Assembly (NCBI GenBank): GCA_964019155.1 | Contig: OZ025244.1 | Span: forward strand, 33,383,218 to 33,447,217 | Direction: 5' to 3' | Length of the DNA stretch: 64,000 nucleotides | Source: Osedax fenrisi | Taxonomy: Eukaryota > Annelida > Polychaeta > Sabellida > Siboglinidae | Shown here: piece by piece, positions 38,166-48,906 of the stretch | How the letters are laid out: each line of letters begins with the position of its first letter | Numbering within the stretch: the stretch's first letter is position 1 | Made by a program: the position numbers and the translations under genes | The notes under the pieces: generated by a model | Told to the model about the DNA's origin: nothing | The model's input: only the letters and a program-made list of their open reading frames with translations | Database searches by the model: none

Positions 38166-38356
38166 TATCACATTGCAAAGATAATAGAATTTAATTATAT
38201 TTTAATCGATAAGATTTTAATCCAAGCGGTCTCACTCTCGTGATTTTCCGAATATGTAAAAGTGATGGATGTAAACAACAAAATCCCAGTGACTCCATTA
38301 CGGGATCTATAGATTGTAATCCATAGTAACTATATTTTTCATAAAATTTCACGAAA

Positions 38357-38530
38357 ATGTCTTCAAACTCAATCAAAGCGGGATTCAGATGTGCCATTAT
38401 GAATTGTGACAACTATTCAATAAATGATACCTTTCCCTACCATAGATTTCCACTAGATGATGAACAATATGTTAATAAATATGAAAAAAATGTTCACAAA
38501 ATTATTATTTGGAATTTTTTTTATAATTAA
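38357..38530 (+). pseudogene. THAP-like zinc-finger fragment
   Basis: A 57-codon frame starts MSSNSIKAGFRCAIMNCDNY and continues with YHRFPLDDEQYVNKYEKN. THAP domains bind DNA through a C2CH zinc site that begins C-x(2-4)-C and is followed about 20 residues later by an F/Y-HRFP block. Here the spacing Cys12-x4-Cys17, then YHRFP at residues 28-32, fits that opening half. The later C-x2-H and AVPTIF parts are absent, so it is a first exon or a fragment. THAP domains occur both in host genes and at the N-terminus of P-element-like transposases; the repeat-rich surroundings favour the latter. The domain call is moderately supported. Confidence 0.45.
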
Positions 38531-38714
38531 TTATGTATTATAGAGACTATTTTATAATCGTAACTCTATGAGGTATGCATAGCATATGTAAATATTTTAT
38601 AATGTATTATATACTCTTATTTCGAAAATTTAAAGTATTAATATATTAATATGATTATAATCATTAATAATTATAAAATAGTCATAAAATCGCTGAATAT
38701 ATAATATGAGAATA

Positions 38715-38887
38715 CAGTGGAAACCGGCGCGCTATACCTTATGACATCGGCGCGCATACATCGCGTGTCAAAGTATGCACATTTAAAAAATGATTTTATT
38801 AAATAAAATAAAAATAGTGTACTAAGCACATTATTAACCAATAAATAGTAATCCTCAAATATATATATACGTGCCGGTTTTCCACTG
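38715..38887. mobile_element. 173-bp MITE, CAGTGGAAACCGG termini
   Basis: The left end is CAGTGGAAACCGGCGCGC. The right end reversed is CAGTGGAAAACCGGCACG. TA-containing flanks (ATA on both sides) suit a mariner/pogo-like target. GC-rich CGGCGCGC words lie just inside the left end. It is non-coding. Confidence 0.8.
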
Positions 38888-39152
38888 ATACGTAATATAG
38901 CATCCTATTATTTGTATTTTTTTAATGACAGAATTAAATTCAAAATACAAATACTATATATATATATATATTATTTCTATATTTTATATTGTGATATCTA
39001 ATTATATAGATATACAAATATTATATTAAATAGTGATTTTATAAATAAATATATACATTACATAAATACACATATATATAAATACAATATATAATTATAT
39101 ATTTATATTATAGATATGTAATATATCTATTAAAAAATAAGTATTCTATTGT

Positions 39153-40386
39153 GATACTGCCGTGTATATCTGCGAACTAAGCGCCTAAAGTGTCGGGTCA
39201 TGAACCTGCCGTGTATATCTGCGAACTAAGTGTCGGGTCATGATACTGCCGTGTATATCTGCGAACTAAGTTTCGGGTCGTGATACTGCCGTGTATATCT
39301 GCGAACTAAGTTTCGGGTCGTGATACTGCCGTGTATATCTGCGAACTAAGTTTCGGGTCGTGATACTGCCGTGTATATCTGCGAACTAAGCGCCTAAAGT
39401 GTCGGGTCATGATACTGCCGTGTATATCTGCGAACTAAGTTTCGGGTCGTGATACTGCCATGTATATCTGCGAACTAAGTTTCGGGTCGTGATACTGCCG
39501 TGTATATCTGCGAACTAAGCGCCTAAAGTGTCTGGTCATGATACTGCCGTGTATATCTGCGAACTAAGTTTCGGGTCGTGATACTGCCGTGTATATCTGC
39601 GAATTAAGTGTCGGGTCATGATACTGCCGTGTATATCTGCGAACTAAGTTTCGGGTCGTGATACTGCCGTGTATATCTGCGAACTAAGTTTCGGGTCGTG
39701 ATACTGCCGTGTATATCTGCGAACTAAGTTTCGGGTCGTGATACTGCCGTGTATATCTGCGAACTAAGCGCCTAAAGTGTCGGGTCATGATACTGCCGTG
39801 TATATCTGCGAACTAAGTTTCGGGTCGTGATACTGCCGTGTATATCTGCGAACTAAGTTTCGGGTCGTGATACTGCCGTGTATATCTGCGAACTAAGCGC
39901 CTAAAGTGTCGGGTCATGATACTGCCGTGTATATCTGCGAACTAAGTTTCGGGTCGTGATACTGCCATGTATATCTGCGAACTAAGTTTCGGGTCGTGAT
40001 ACTGCCGTGTATATCTGCGAACTAAGCGCCTAAAGTGTCTGGTCATGATACTGCCGTGTATATCTGCGAACTAAGTTTCGGGTCGTGATACTGCCGTGTA
40101 TATCTGCGAATTAAGTGTCGGGTCATGATACTGCCGTGTATATCTGCGAACTAAGCGCCTAAAGTGTCGGGTCATGATACTGCCGTGTATATCTGCGAAC
40201 TAAGTTTCGGGTCGTGATACTGCCGTGTATATCTGCGAACTAAGCGCCTAAAGTGTCGGGTCATGATACTGCCGTGTATATCTGCGAACTAAGTTTCGGG
40301 TCATGATACTGCCGTGTATATCTGTGAACTAAGTTTCGGGTCGTGATACTGCCGTGTATATCTGCGAACTAAGCGCCTAAAGTGTA
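39153..40386 (+). repeat. 29-copy satellite of 40- and 49-bp units with higher-order structure
   Basis: Every unit begins GATACTGCCGTGTATATCTG CGAACTAAG. It then ends either TTTCGGGTCGT (short, 40 bp) or CGCCTAAAGTGTCGGGTCAT (long, 49 bp). I count 29 units: long at positions 1, 6, 9, 15, 18, 21, 24, 26 and 29 (the last incomplete), and 20 short. Rare variants (CCATG, TCTGG, GAATT) recur in the same order in units 6-11 (39362-39619) and 18-23 (39869-40126), 507 bp apart. A multi-unit block was therefore duplicated. The array has markedly higher G+C than its flanks. Confidence 0.95.
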
Positions 40387-40394
40387 TATTAAGT

Positions 40395-40700
40395 ATGGAT
40401 ATGTCAAAAAATAGTATGAATCGTATTCAATCAACTATAGTATTTAATAATTATATAAAAAAATTGTATATTTTATTCAACTTGTATATAAAACATATCG
40501 TTCATAAAGAAAACATATGTAATACCTTTTTATATATTTTGAATATTAATGATGTACATTTTAAATATTCTGATATATGTGTAGTTACTAGGAAAGTTGT
40601 ATTATTTTTTATTAAAAACTGTCTAAAATCAACATTATCAGTTGAAAATTTAGAAACTGTAGAAATCGTCAAATGTGGAATTAGAAAATCAAGAAAATAA
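40395..40700 (+). CDS. unassigned 101-codon ORF after the satellite
   Basis: The frame MDMSKNSMNRIQ...CGIRKSRK starts nine bases after the satellite ends. It is rich in Ile, Asn, Lys and Val, as expected for AT-rich DNA. The stretch YSDICVVTRKVVLFFIKNCL followed by a basic C-terminus vaguely recalls the C-terminal end of THAP-bearing transposases, and a THAP-like fragment lies 1.9 kb upstream. The link is speculative. It could equally be a chance frame. There is no signal peptide or recognisable domain. Confidence 0.25.
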   Translation: MDMSKNSMNRIQSTIVFNNYIKKLYILFNLYIKHIVHKENICNTFLYILNINDVHFKYSDICVVTRKVVLFFIKNCLKSTLSVENLETVEIVKCGIRKSRK

Positions 40701-41640
40701 ATTAAAATTAAAACATTTATAAACTATATCAAAAAATGTTTATTATTACATATATATTATAATAAAGTATTACATATTAATTATAATATAACTAACTATT
40801 TATTGTATATAAAATAAAATATTTTAATATATTATAAAAAGGTTATATAACCTGATATTCAACTATATATACTTAAATAATTTAATAAATATTTTTTTAA
40901 ATTACATTTCATATTTCAAAAGTGTAGTACGATAGTAGGCACACATTAAATAACTATAAATAACAAAGTTCATGCGTATCTATCAAGGCGTGCGTCGCGC
41001 GAATAAATTATTCTTAGTTAATAATTACTTTGTATAGGCTCACTTCGGGATATAAAGCAGCTATAAAAAACTTAAGAATAAAACTAAATCAAACAACCCA
41101 AAAATATCAATCTGAAAATATGAATTAATCAATTAAAACGAATAGTGTCTACGTATATTTTTATAAAGTTATCATTCCAAATATACATGTTTTCATTTAG
41201 ATTTTATGTTCGTGTGCACTAGAGCGTATAATAAATTTGCGTAACGCACGCCATGCGCGCAACTAGTGAAGTTTGCTATTTATAGATATTTAATTTGTGC
41301 CACCCGCCCGTATTCTCTTTTCAAAATATAGGTTTAAATATAAGTATAGGGATTTATGTATTAAATAATAGTTTAATATTTTTAATATATTATTTAAAAC
41401 TATTAAATTAATAAATATAACTTAAGTAGTAATTATGTATTTATGTATTTAAAGAAATATATAAATTTTAATATTTTTAAATTTAATTTTTCTATATCCC
41501 AACATGTTGTTTGTTTACATTTATTTGATTTGTTTACATATTTGATAAGTTTGCATTGGAAGATAGAGAGTGAGATCGCTTGGATTTTAATGTCTATCAT
41601 ATATTTTACGAAGGAGTGTTTCGCACTTTGTTTATAGGGG
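40701..41640. other. AT-rich, no gene
   Basis: GC-richer words GGCGTGCGTCGCGCG (about 40987) and CGCACGCCATGCGCGC (about 41246) are roughly inverted and might be decayed ends of a small element of about 280 bp. The frame 41443-41637 has no recognisable domain. Confidence 0.45.
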
Positions 41641-42436
41641 ACGTGAGGTAAGCCGGAGTGGCTCGGTAAATTTTTTTTGAAAATTGCTGCACATTTTTTT
41701 ATATTAACTAGATAACATATTAAATTGAATACAAAAAAAAAAAATTAAAAAAATTAATTATTGGAGGTGCGCCACCTCATTAAAGTTTAACATGAAGAGA
41801 TAGGAAGTTTAACATGGAGGAAATAGGAAATATTTGAAACTTCGATTTAACATCATTAAAAATTTTTTTTGTAGTTTTAACTGCAATTATAGTTTGAATT
41901 ATATATTTTTGTATAAGATAATATTCGTACAATATTTTTTTTCGATTTTCCAGGAAATTTCCAGGAAATTTTGGAAAAATACAAAATATTTTAATTTTAA
42001 TTAAAAAAAAATTATTTATAAAAAAATATAAACATAAATATATATACATAAGTATATGAGTGTACTATTACATGAAATTAATTTTAAAAAAATAATGTAT
42101 AGTATACCATATGGTTATTTATTCACTATTTTAATGTAAAAATATGATAAATTTTATATTTGAAAAAAAAAAAGTTTACGCACTATTACAAAAAAATTTT
42201 TTCGATCGACTGGATTAATAATAGGGTTTTTTTAAAGAATAGATATCGTTATAAATTTTTTTAAATATATTTTCCGTCTTATCTTCAAAAAACCTAAAAT
42301 TTTATATTTGAAAAAAAAAGAAAGATTACAAATTTTTTAAACTTTTTTTGTTAAGTGACTATTAATAATATAGTTTTTTAAATTATATAATTATTTCACA
42401 AAATTTTAAAATATATTTCATATACAAATATCAAAA

Positions 42437-42661
42437 AATACCAAGTTGTAGTAATATTCGTCATGACACATCACCTGAAGTTCACAATGAACCCGAGTTA
42501 GTATATTTTAATAGAAATTATATTGTAAATATATTCAGTATAATACTGAACTATTAAAAAGTAATATATAGTAATTAGTATATTAGTTACCATTACAAAT
42601 ATATATATAATTTTACAAATTATATATATATAATATATATTATATATATATTATTTATATA

Positions 42662-42698
<37 letters not shown>

Positions 42699-42712
42699 AT
42701 ATATATACATTT

Positions 42713-42770
<58 letters not shown>

Positions 42771-42896
42771 AATAATATATATATAATATATATTATATAT
42801 ATATAATTTGTAAAATTATATATATATTTGTAATGGTAACTAATATATACAAATTATATATATATAATATATATTATATATATATTATTTATATAA

Positions 42897-42930
<34 letters not shown>

Positions 42931-42936
42931 ACATTT

Positions 42937-42984
<48 letters not shown>

Positions 42985-43203
42985 AATAATATATATATAA
43001 TATATATTATATATATATAATTTGTAAAATTATATATATATTTGTAATGGTAACTAATATACTAATTACTATATATTACTTTTTAATAGTTCAGTATTAT
43101 ACTGAATATATTTACAATATAATTTCTATTAAAATATACTAACTCGGGTTCATTGTGAACTTCAGGTGATGTGTCATGACGAATATTACTACAACTTGGT
43201 ATT
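42437..43203. repeat. 767-bp nested palindrome copying the end of the transposon gene
   Basis: Positions pair with coordinate sum 85640. The outer 156 bp of each arm (42441-42596 and 43044-43199) are identical. The right arm contains the last 121 bp of the gene at 43083-43706, so the left arm is an inverted copy of its 3' end. Inside lies TA-rich sequence that itself holds smaller palindromes (about 42587-42842 and 42847-43050), bounded by GTAATGGTAAC words. Confidence 0.9.
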
Positions 43204-43706
43204 GGTTCTCCAGTTTCGTATCTTGTTCTACTCTGTTGAGAGGTTGAATATAATCTGTCTAGTACTATAAATTCAATTCTTTTAGTTCTCTGATCGTCGA
43301 GAAAGCTTCTTTCAATGGGTGGTACTTGTTTTTGTCTTGGACATTTGCAGTATGTATCGCATTTGCATGAGCAAATGTCAAATAATATGTTATAATTTTG
43401 TATATGTTTTTCAACAGTTTTTTTAAAATGTGATTTATGTTGTGATTTTTTAATATATAAAACATTATCTATGTATTTTTTTAATTTATTATAAACTACC
43501 TTTGGCCCAACATGTGGTAAAGAGGCAGATTCCCATATATATATTATATCGCTTGGAATAGATTTTAGAATAACTTTATAGTTAGTATTTACATCACTAA
43601 GATATAAGTAATAACTAAGTATATCTATATATGTAGGTAATTGTCGTTTATTTAATGGTTTTGGGTTAAATAAAGTATAAAAGGGTGTCTTATTACGAAG
43701 ATTCAT
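43083..43706 (-). CDS. 207-residue transposon-encoded protein of unknown family
   Basis: An uninterrupted frame of 207 codons in very AT-rich DNA is unlikely by chance. The start chosen is MNLRNKTPFY at 43706, soon after stops in all frames. Visible features are LPTYIDILSYYLYL (residues 24-37), IYIWESASLPHVGPKVVYNK (about 55-74), a basic helix YIKKSQHKSHFKKTVEKH (about 84-101), and LFDICSCKCDTYCKCPRQK (about 108-126). PPIERSFLDDQRTKR follows. The pattern LFDI-CxC-CxCP-E-FL-DQR is one I recall from uncharacterised, repeat-associated invertebrate proteins, and it may bind metal. I cannot name a function. There is no DDE signature within this frame, so other exons or an autonomous partner may be needed. 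Confidence 0.7.
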   Translation of the reverse strand: MNLRNKTPFYTLFNPKPLNKRQLPTYIDILSYYLYLSDVNTNYKVILKSIPSDIIYIWESASLPHVGPKVVYNKLKKYIDNVLYIKKSQHKSHFKKTVEKHIQNYNILFDICSCKCDTYCKCPRQKQVPPIERSFLDDQRTKRIEFIVLDRLYSTSQQSRTRYETGEPIPSCSNIRHDTSPEVHNEPELVYFNRNYIVNIFSIILNY

Positions 43707-43987
43707 GGTTAATTATATATAGTAAAAATTAAAAATAATTTGAAAATTATTTATTTATGATTATTTATAATTGGTTTATAATGTAATTGTCACGTGATTT
43801 CAATATAGGTAATAGCGGTATTTTTTCTATAGAAAAATATTTTTAGGTATTTTTAAAAGCTCTGGCGCACAGCGAATACTACATATAAAAAAAAAAAAGT
43901 ATACCATTATGACAGAAATACTCCAAACATAAAATGCTAGAAGGTGCAGCAATTTTCAACAAAAAAAATCCGAGCCGCTCCGGCTTA

Positions 43988-44214
43988 ACGTGAGGGGGTT
44001 TTGGGCGATACAATTTAGCCCTCGCCATAGTAGTCAGTACTCCGTGAATATTAAATATTAGTATTTAAATTTTAGATCACATATTAAAAAGATGTTAATA
44101 TACTAGATAGCTATCTCGGATATGTATTTCATTATATAAAATGTATGTATTATCAATTCTAATAATACTAGTAAATATCAGTCAAATATGATACGTGAGG
44201 GGGTTTTGGGCGAT
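43988..44214 (+). repeat. direct repeat of about 23 bp flanking a 180-bp segment
   Basis: ACGTGAGGGGGTTTTGGGCG (and three more bases) occurs at 43988 and again at about 44192. The first copy begins with the right-hand target duplication of the transposon at 41649-43987. A third ACGTGAGG lies at 41641. The segment between the two copies has no recognisable content. Confidence 0.75.
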
Positions 44215-44526
44215 AGTTCCGAATGTGTTAATAGGTGTCGCCCTATGTACTCAAACATTTAATTTGGAATTAAAATAGGTGATTACCAACCGTGGCAGTA
44301 CTCGTAATTTGCGTACGTTGTAGGAGGTGTGTTTATGTTTTTAAGATAATGATTGACGCGTGATTGCATGTTCTCGATACAGAGTCTGCATTGCAGACAC
44401 ACTAATTGATTATATAACAAAGTAATATGTATATATTAAATTTAATTGAATGGAATTAAATCTACTAATTGATTTTTATTAATATACGTATATATATATA
44501 TATATATAAATGTATTATATAAATAC

Positions 44527-44562
<36 letters not shown>

Positions 44563-44563
<1 letters not shown>

Positions 44564-44850
44564 GGTAATTAATATGTGGATTTGAATTAGTTTCACTGGT
44601 TTAGTTTGGTTTGGTTTGGTTGGGTTGGGTTAAGTTTTGATATGGCTATATTTTGTTAGCTGCATTACATCCCAAGGGAATACATAAAAGTATATATACC
44701 ATATATGTTATATAATATATGGTAATTAATAAGTTGATTTCACTGGTTTAGTTTGGTTTGGTTTGGTTTGGTTTGGTTTGATTGGGTTTAGTTTTAATAT
44801 TGGCAGTTTTTTTTAGCTGCATTACATCCAAAGTGAGCCAATACATATAT
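44563..44850 (+). repeat. tandem duplication containing (GGTTT)n
   Basis: Two copies, 158 bp apart, each run ATATGGTAATTAAT ... TTTCACTGGTTTAG, a GGTTT pentanucleotide array, then TTAGCTGCATTACATCC. The GGTTT arrays differ in length between copies. Confidence 0.85.
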
Positions 44851-44861
44851 ATATATATATA

Positions 44862-44994
44862 TATGTAAAACTAAACAATATATATATATATGTAAAACTA
44901 AACAATATATATATATATATAATATATATATATATATTATATATATATGTAAAACTAAACATACTATGTATTGCACATGTTATATAATATATAC

Positions 44995-45030
<36 letters not shown>

Positions 45031-45060
45031 TAAATACTCTATTCAATACATAGTATATAC
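44862..45060. repeat. TGTAAAACTAAACA words between TA arrays
   Basis: TATGTAAAACTAAACA occurs three times (about 44862, 44890 and 44947), separated by TA-rich stretches. The same word in inverted form (GTTTAGTTTTACAT) appears just past the hAT element at about 50490. That element therefore inserted into this repeat. Confidence 0.7.
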
Positions 45061-45284
45061 TAGGGATGTAAACGGGTACACTTTTTGATGTTTCGAAACA
45101 TTTGAAACATCAACATCTCATGTTTCGAAACATATGAAACGAAACATTTTTTCCAATATAGATGTTTCGAAACATTTGAAACAATTGTTAGCATGCTTCG
45201 AAACATTCGAAACATTTACAGATCAAATATATATATGTATCTTACCTTTATTTATCAAAACAAATATGTATTATAGTATTAGAA

Positions 45285-45575
45285 GCCAGTATCACACGGT
45301 AAATTGACTAAAACAAATAAACAGGTATTAGTTTGTGGGTGTAGATACCGTCGTGATATTAATATAGGTATTAGAATAATATTTAGAAGTGATCTTATAT
45401 AATTTTGTATAAATAAATGACCGGCTCTCATTAACATTATGGATGTCTTAACATGGGAACGGCTTCGAAGGGACATTATAATGTATCTATAGAGCTATAT
45501 GGTTATAAGTGAAAACGTTATATAAGTTTCTGGATGAAATGGAAGGACTCCACTAAATAGAATAACAATATTATT
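45285..45575 (+). mobile_element. tRNA-derived SINE (family 1, copy 3)
   Basis: The tRNA-like head is degenerate (AAATTGACTAAAAC, then TTGTGGGTGTAGATAC where the B box should be). The body is clear: ATATTTAGAAGTGATCTTAT, GACCGGCTCTCATT, GGATGTCTTAACATGGGAAC, GGCTTCGAAGGGAC, ATATGGTTATAAGTG and AAGGACTCCAC. It ends AATAACAATATTATTA. It is nested in the hAT-like element at 45061-50473. Confidence 0.8.
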
Positions 45576-45961
45576 AATATGGCTTCGAAGCTTTACTATT
45601 ATTTTTAGAATTGTGAAGCAAGTTAAAACTATTCCCCTTATTTATGAAGCTGGTTCAAACTTTAGCATTATTTTACAAATGAACTTTGCATGAACTTTGA
45701 ACTATATATTTTGTTTAAGTGAAGCTTTGAAGCACCAGTAGTTTGGTTCATTTCGAACACTAATGTAAGGTGTCATTTATATAACAAGTATAACAAATTA
45801 TAGGAAATTTGATATAGATATAGTATAGAAATATATAGAATTTAAGTTATAGAAATATATAAATTTTAAAAAATTGAATACATTCAGATAAATAAAGCCG
45901 ATAACATATATTATATATAAATAGAAATATTTAAACTATTTAATAACAAATTTAATAACAT

Positions 45962-46927
45962 TATAACCAAAGATTTTCCGAAGGAAAGATATAACACTTA
46001 CGCGAAATCGTGTAATTCTAATTTGTATACAAAATACCCTGGTGCCACCTATAGCGGGTTACTTTTAGGAACTATGCGTTGTTTATAATGTAAATTCGTA
46101 TTTAACTATACACTTTTAAAATGTTTTAATGTTAAATAATATGCTTTAAATTAATATTTATATGATGAAAACTAAGTGTTCATTACTAATATATAACAAA
46201 CGAATGATATTAATGTTTTAAATGCTATAAGTATATATTTAGTAAGTAAAAGTTAATTTATATTGCATGTAATTTAATAGAGCAATGAAAACATTGTTGT
46301 ATGCAAACAGAGCCGAACCTAAATCTATTTCAGTGATTTCGATACTGCTGCTAGCAGCGGCTGGGGATATTACTAAATTACGTTGCATGCATAGGGCATC
46401 GATATAAAGAAAGTGGATAAGCAATTGACGCACGCAATGCATGTAAAAGATATACATGTGAATGACACTTTTATCGATAAATTAACAAAATGGTATCAGT
46501 GATTTTGATTGGATATTAGTCATATTATATATGTCAAATATTGAAACAGTAGTCTTTTCGTCGAAATAGATTAAAGTGACTTCTATCTATATCAATGGAT
46601 TTAAATTATAAATATCAATAAAATCAATAAAATAGTATTATAACTTAAATTTAAATACACAAAATTACGAGGAATGTTGATATTATGTATTTTAAATATA
46701 TAATTTTATTTTTAGTATCGATAGTATATTAAAATTGGTAGTGATTATCAATATATATATGATAAATACATATTATTATAAATAAAAAGTAGTGGGCCAG
46801 ATAGTGGGTTTCGACTGCAGCGCTCGTAGCGGAAAGTGCCATACACTACAGTCAATTGCTTATCCACTTTCTTTATATCGATGGCATAGGGAGTGTTTTA
46901 TCTTTGCTTCGCAAAATCTTTGTTATA
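45962..46927. mobile_element. MITE with TATAACCAAAGATTTTCCGA ends
   Basis: The left end is TATAACCAAAGATTTTCCGA (continuing AGGAAAGATATAACACT). The right end reversed is TATAACAAAGATTTTGCGAA (continuing GCAAAGATAAAACACT). The TIRs are about 37 bp with few mismatches. It is non-coding; the frame 46239-46457 lies across its palindromic part and has no recognisable domain. A fused-end remnant of the same family lies at 12765-12806. Confidence 0.8.
46399..46882. repeat. 31-bp inverted pair inside the MITE
   Basis: TCGATATAAAGAAAGTGGAT (continuing AAGCAATTGAC) at 46399-46429 is perfectly inverted at 46851-46881. A GCATAGGG word sits outside each arm. The arms enclose about 420 bp with no recognised content. 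Confidence 0.85.
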
Positions 46928-47763
46928 ACTACATATATTGATAACCCATGTGTGAGGGTATTATATTAATAATTATATAATCGGGAGTATCACTTGGTAC
47001 TCTAAATCTATGGTTGTATACATATTATATAATAATTATACAATCGGGGTATATTATTATAAAGAGTATATTTAAACATTAGACGTTAAAAGTAAACATT
47101 AATTATTAGTGAAAAAAACTAATTAAATTTAATTATATAGGTATAGCAATGATATTTTTATTTTGTAGCTAGAGTAAAATTATTAATACCATTGGAAAGA
47201 GGATGAAAAAGTAATATAAGTTTCATATTTTACTTCTTTGATATAATTAATAATAAAAAAGTTATGGTTAAGAATGGCCAGATTTGAGGGTAATAATTAA
47301 GACAGCTATTACATAAAAGTAAAAGCTACAAATATTTTGATCAACTAATATTCAATATTTTTAACTTCAAAAATTAATTCTATTATAATATATTTATTAT
47401 TACAGTTTACATAGCCAAGAAGAATCAATTTATGTTAAGCTGCTAAAGATTTTCAAAATAATTCACTGCTGTGTATATTTAACTATATCATATTTATTTT
47501 GTACATCTTTTTACATTTTATCTGTATATTTACATAGAGTATGTTATACATAATTTATGTCAAAGGTGCATGTTATAGTTTAGCAAATATACTTTACATT
47601 ATTTACTTTATTCAATTATATTTTTTTCTTAAATAAAAATAAATAAATAAGATATATGATTACTAAAGGTGTGTTTCAATATTTATTTTATAAATAGATA
47701 CGTTTAGTTATAATATGTGAATACAACAACATAATGATATAACGACATTACATAGATTTATAC

Positions 47764-48690
47764 ATAGAATTCATAGCTATATACCAAATTTCCACGATTT
47801 CCTACGAATTTGAAATATATCTTGAACATCAGTATTCAGAACCAACTCCAATAAGCAAGTATATCATCTCTATATAATATTAATAAATTAATATGGGTAA
47901 ATATAAAATTTTAAATAATATAATAATAATTACCATATGAAGAAGTACTCCGAGTTGAATTTAAAACTGTTATCTTTTCATACCAAGTCTCCAATAGCAG
48001 CAGTAGTTATATCGATATCCTCTTTAGTCTCAAATGGAATACATCTACTATCTGTAATGAATAAAATTTAAGTTAAAGGTAAATCATAGATAATTATTAG
48101 TATGATATTTCACTATGTAGACAGATAATAGACAATTATATATACAACATTATTAGATTATTGATGGATCGATAATTTACAAAATTTAAATGTGCTTTAT
48201 TTTTCAATAGTTCTTTTCGAATTACAACATACATTAGTAATATGAGATATTGGAATTTTATTTACCCAGTAGCGTGCTTTTTTCATGAACTATATTATTT
48301 AATTTTTCAACTAAATTTAAATTTACACTTTCCAATTGTTTATTTTAATATTCAAAAATATTAATGCCTTCTGTAAATTTGTAACTCGAAATTAAATTAA
48401 CTGTTCATTATACCGTAGAGGTATTTTAGTGAATCTTTCTGTCATTCTTACAGAATTAATTATTCACACTAATCGAAAAATATAAATCCAACATTATTCC
48501 TGTGCATGTTATATGTCCTGCATAGTCTACGTGATAATCCTATTTCAGTTACACGGAAACTACGATTTAATGTTAGTTTTTGTAAACAGTCAGCAACACA
48601 CATACCATTCTTAATAAGGTATAAAACATTACTAACTTTGATGTTTGCGAGAGGGCAGCGGTACTTTTCTAGAAACTTCGTTGTCATTTT
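47764..48690 (-). pseudogene. decayed coding remnants within the hAT-like element
   Basis: Protein-like pieces in different frames run along the minus strand. The first is MTTKFLEKYRCPLANIKVSN (from 48687), which continues VLYLIKNGMCVADCLQKLTL and reads as possibly helix-turn-helix-like. Then come VNLNLVEKLNNIVHEKSTLL (about 48270-48350), SRCIPFETKEDIDITTAAIG (about 47970-48050) and DDILAYWSW (about 47850). The third piece is preceded by a CATTACAG acceptor-like site and followed by TTG|GTATGA, a donor-like site. The last recalls the D-x-L-x-W block before the dimerisation region of hAT transposases. Stops and shifts are frequent. This is suggestive, not proven. Confidence 0.4.
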
Positions 48691-48906
48691 AAATATACTG
48701 TAAGGAATTTAAACAGTAATATTATATTAAATATAAAATAAATAAGATCATTATTATATAAATATATATATATATATTTATATGTATTAGTATATAAAAA
48801 ATCTTTATACCATAGCTATATTAGGTAATGATATATATTTAGTATATTTTATATTATAGTAAAATTAATTTAGTATATATGATAATACAAATGTATTAAA
48901 AAATAT

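Larger units (their letters stand above)
41649..43987. mobile_element. DNA transposon with TAAGCCGGAG TIRs and 8-bp TSD
   Basis: The left end is TAAGCCGGAGTGGCTCGG and the right end reversed is TAAGCCGGAGCGGCTCGG. Both continue through a T-run to GAAAATTGCTGCAC, giving TIRs of about 50 bp. A perfect 8-bp duplication ACGTGAGG flanks it (41641-41648 and 43988-43995). The element carries one open minus-strand gene (43083-43706) and a large palindrome (42437-43203). An 8-bp TSD occurs in hAT, P and Merlin-like groups; I cannot assign the superfamily from the protein. Boundaries are very secure. Confidence 0.9.

Noticed and set aside
38191..38412. 73-codon minus-strand frame
   Set aside because: It is antisense to the THAP-like fragment, which has the better protein signal.
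48506..48703. 65-codon plus-strand frame
   Set aside because: It is antisense to the better protein-like minus-strand frame at 48469-48687.
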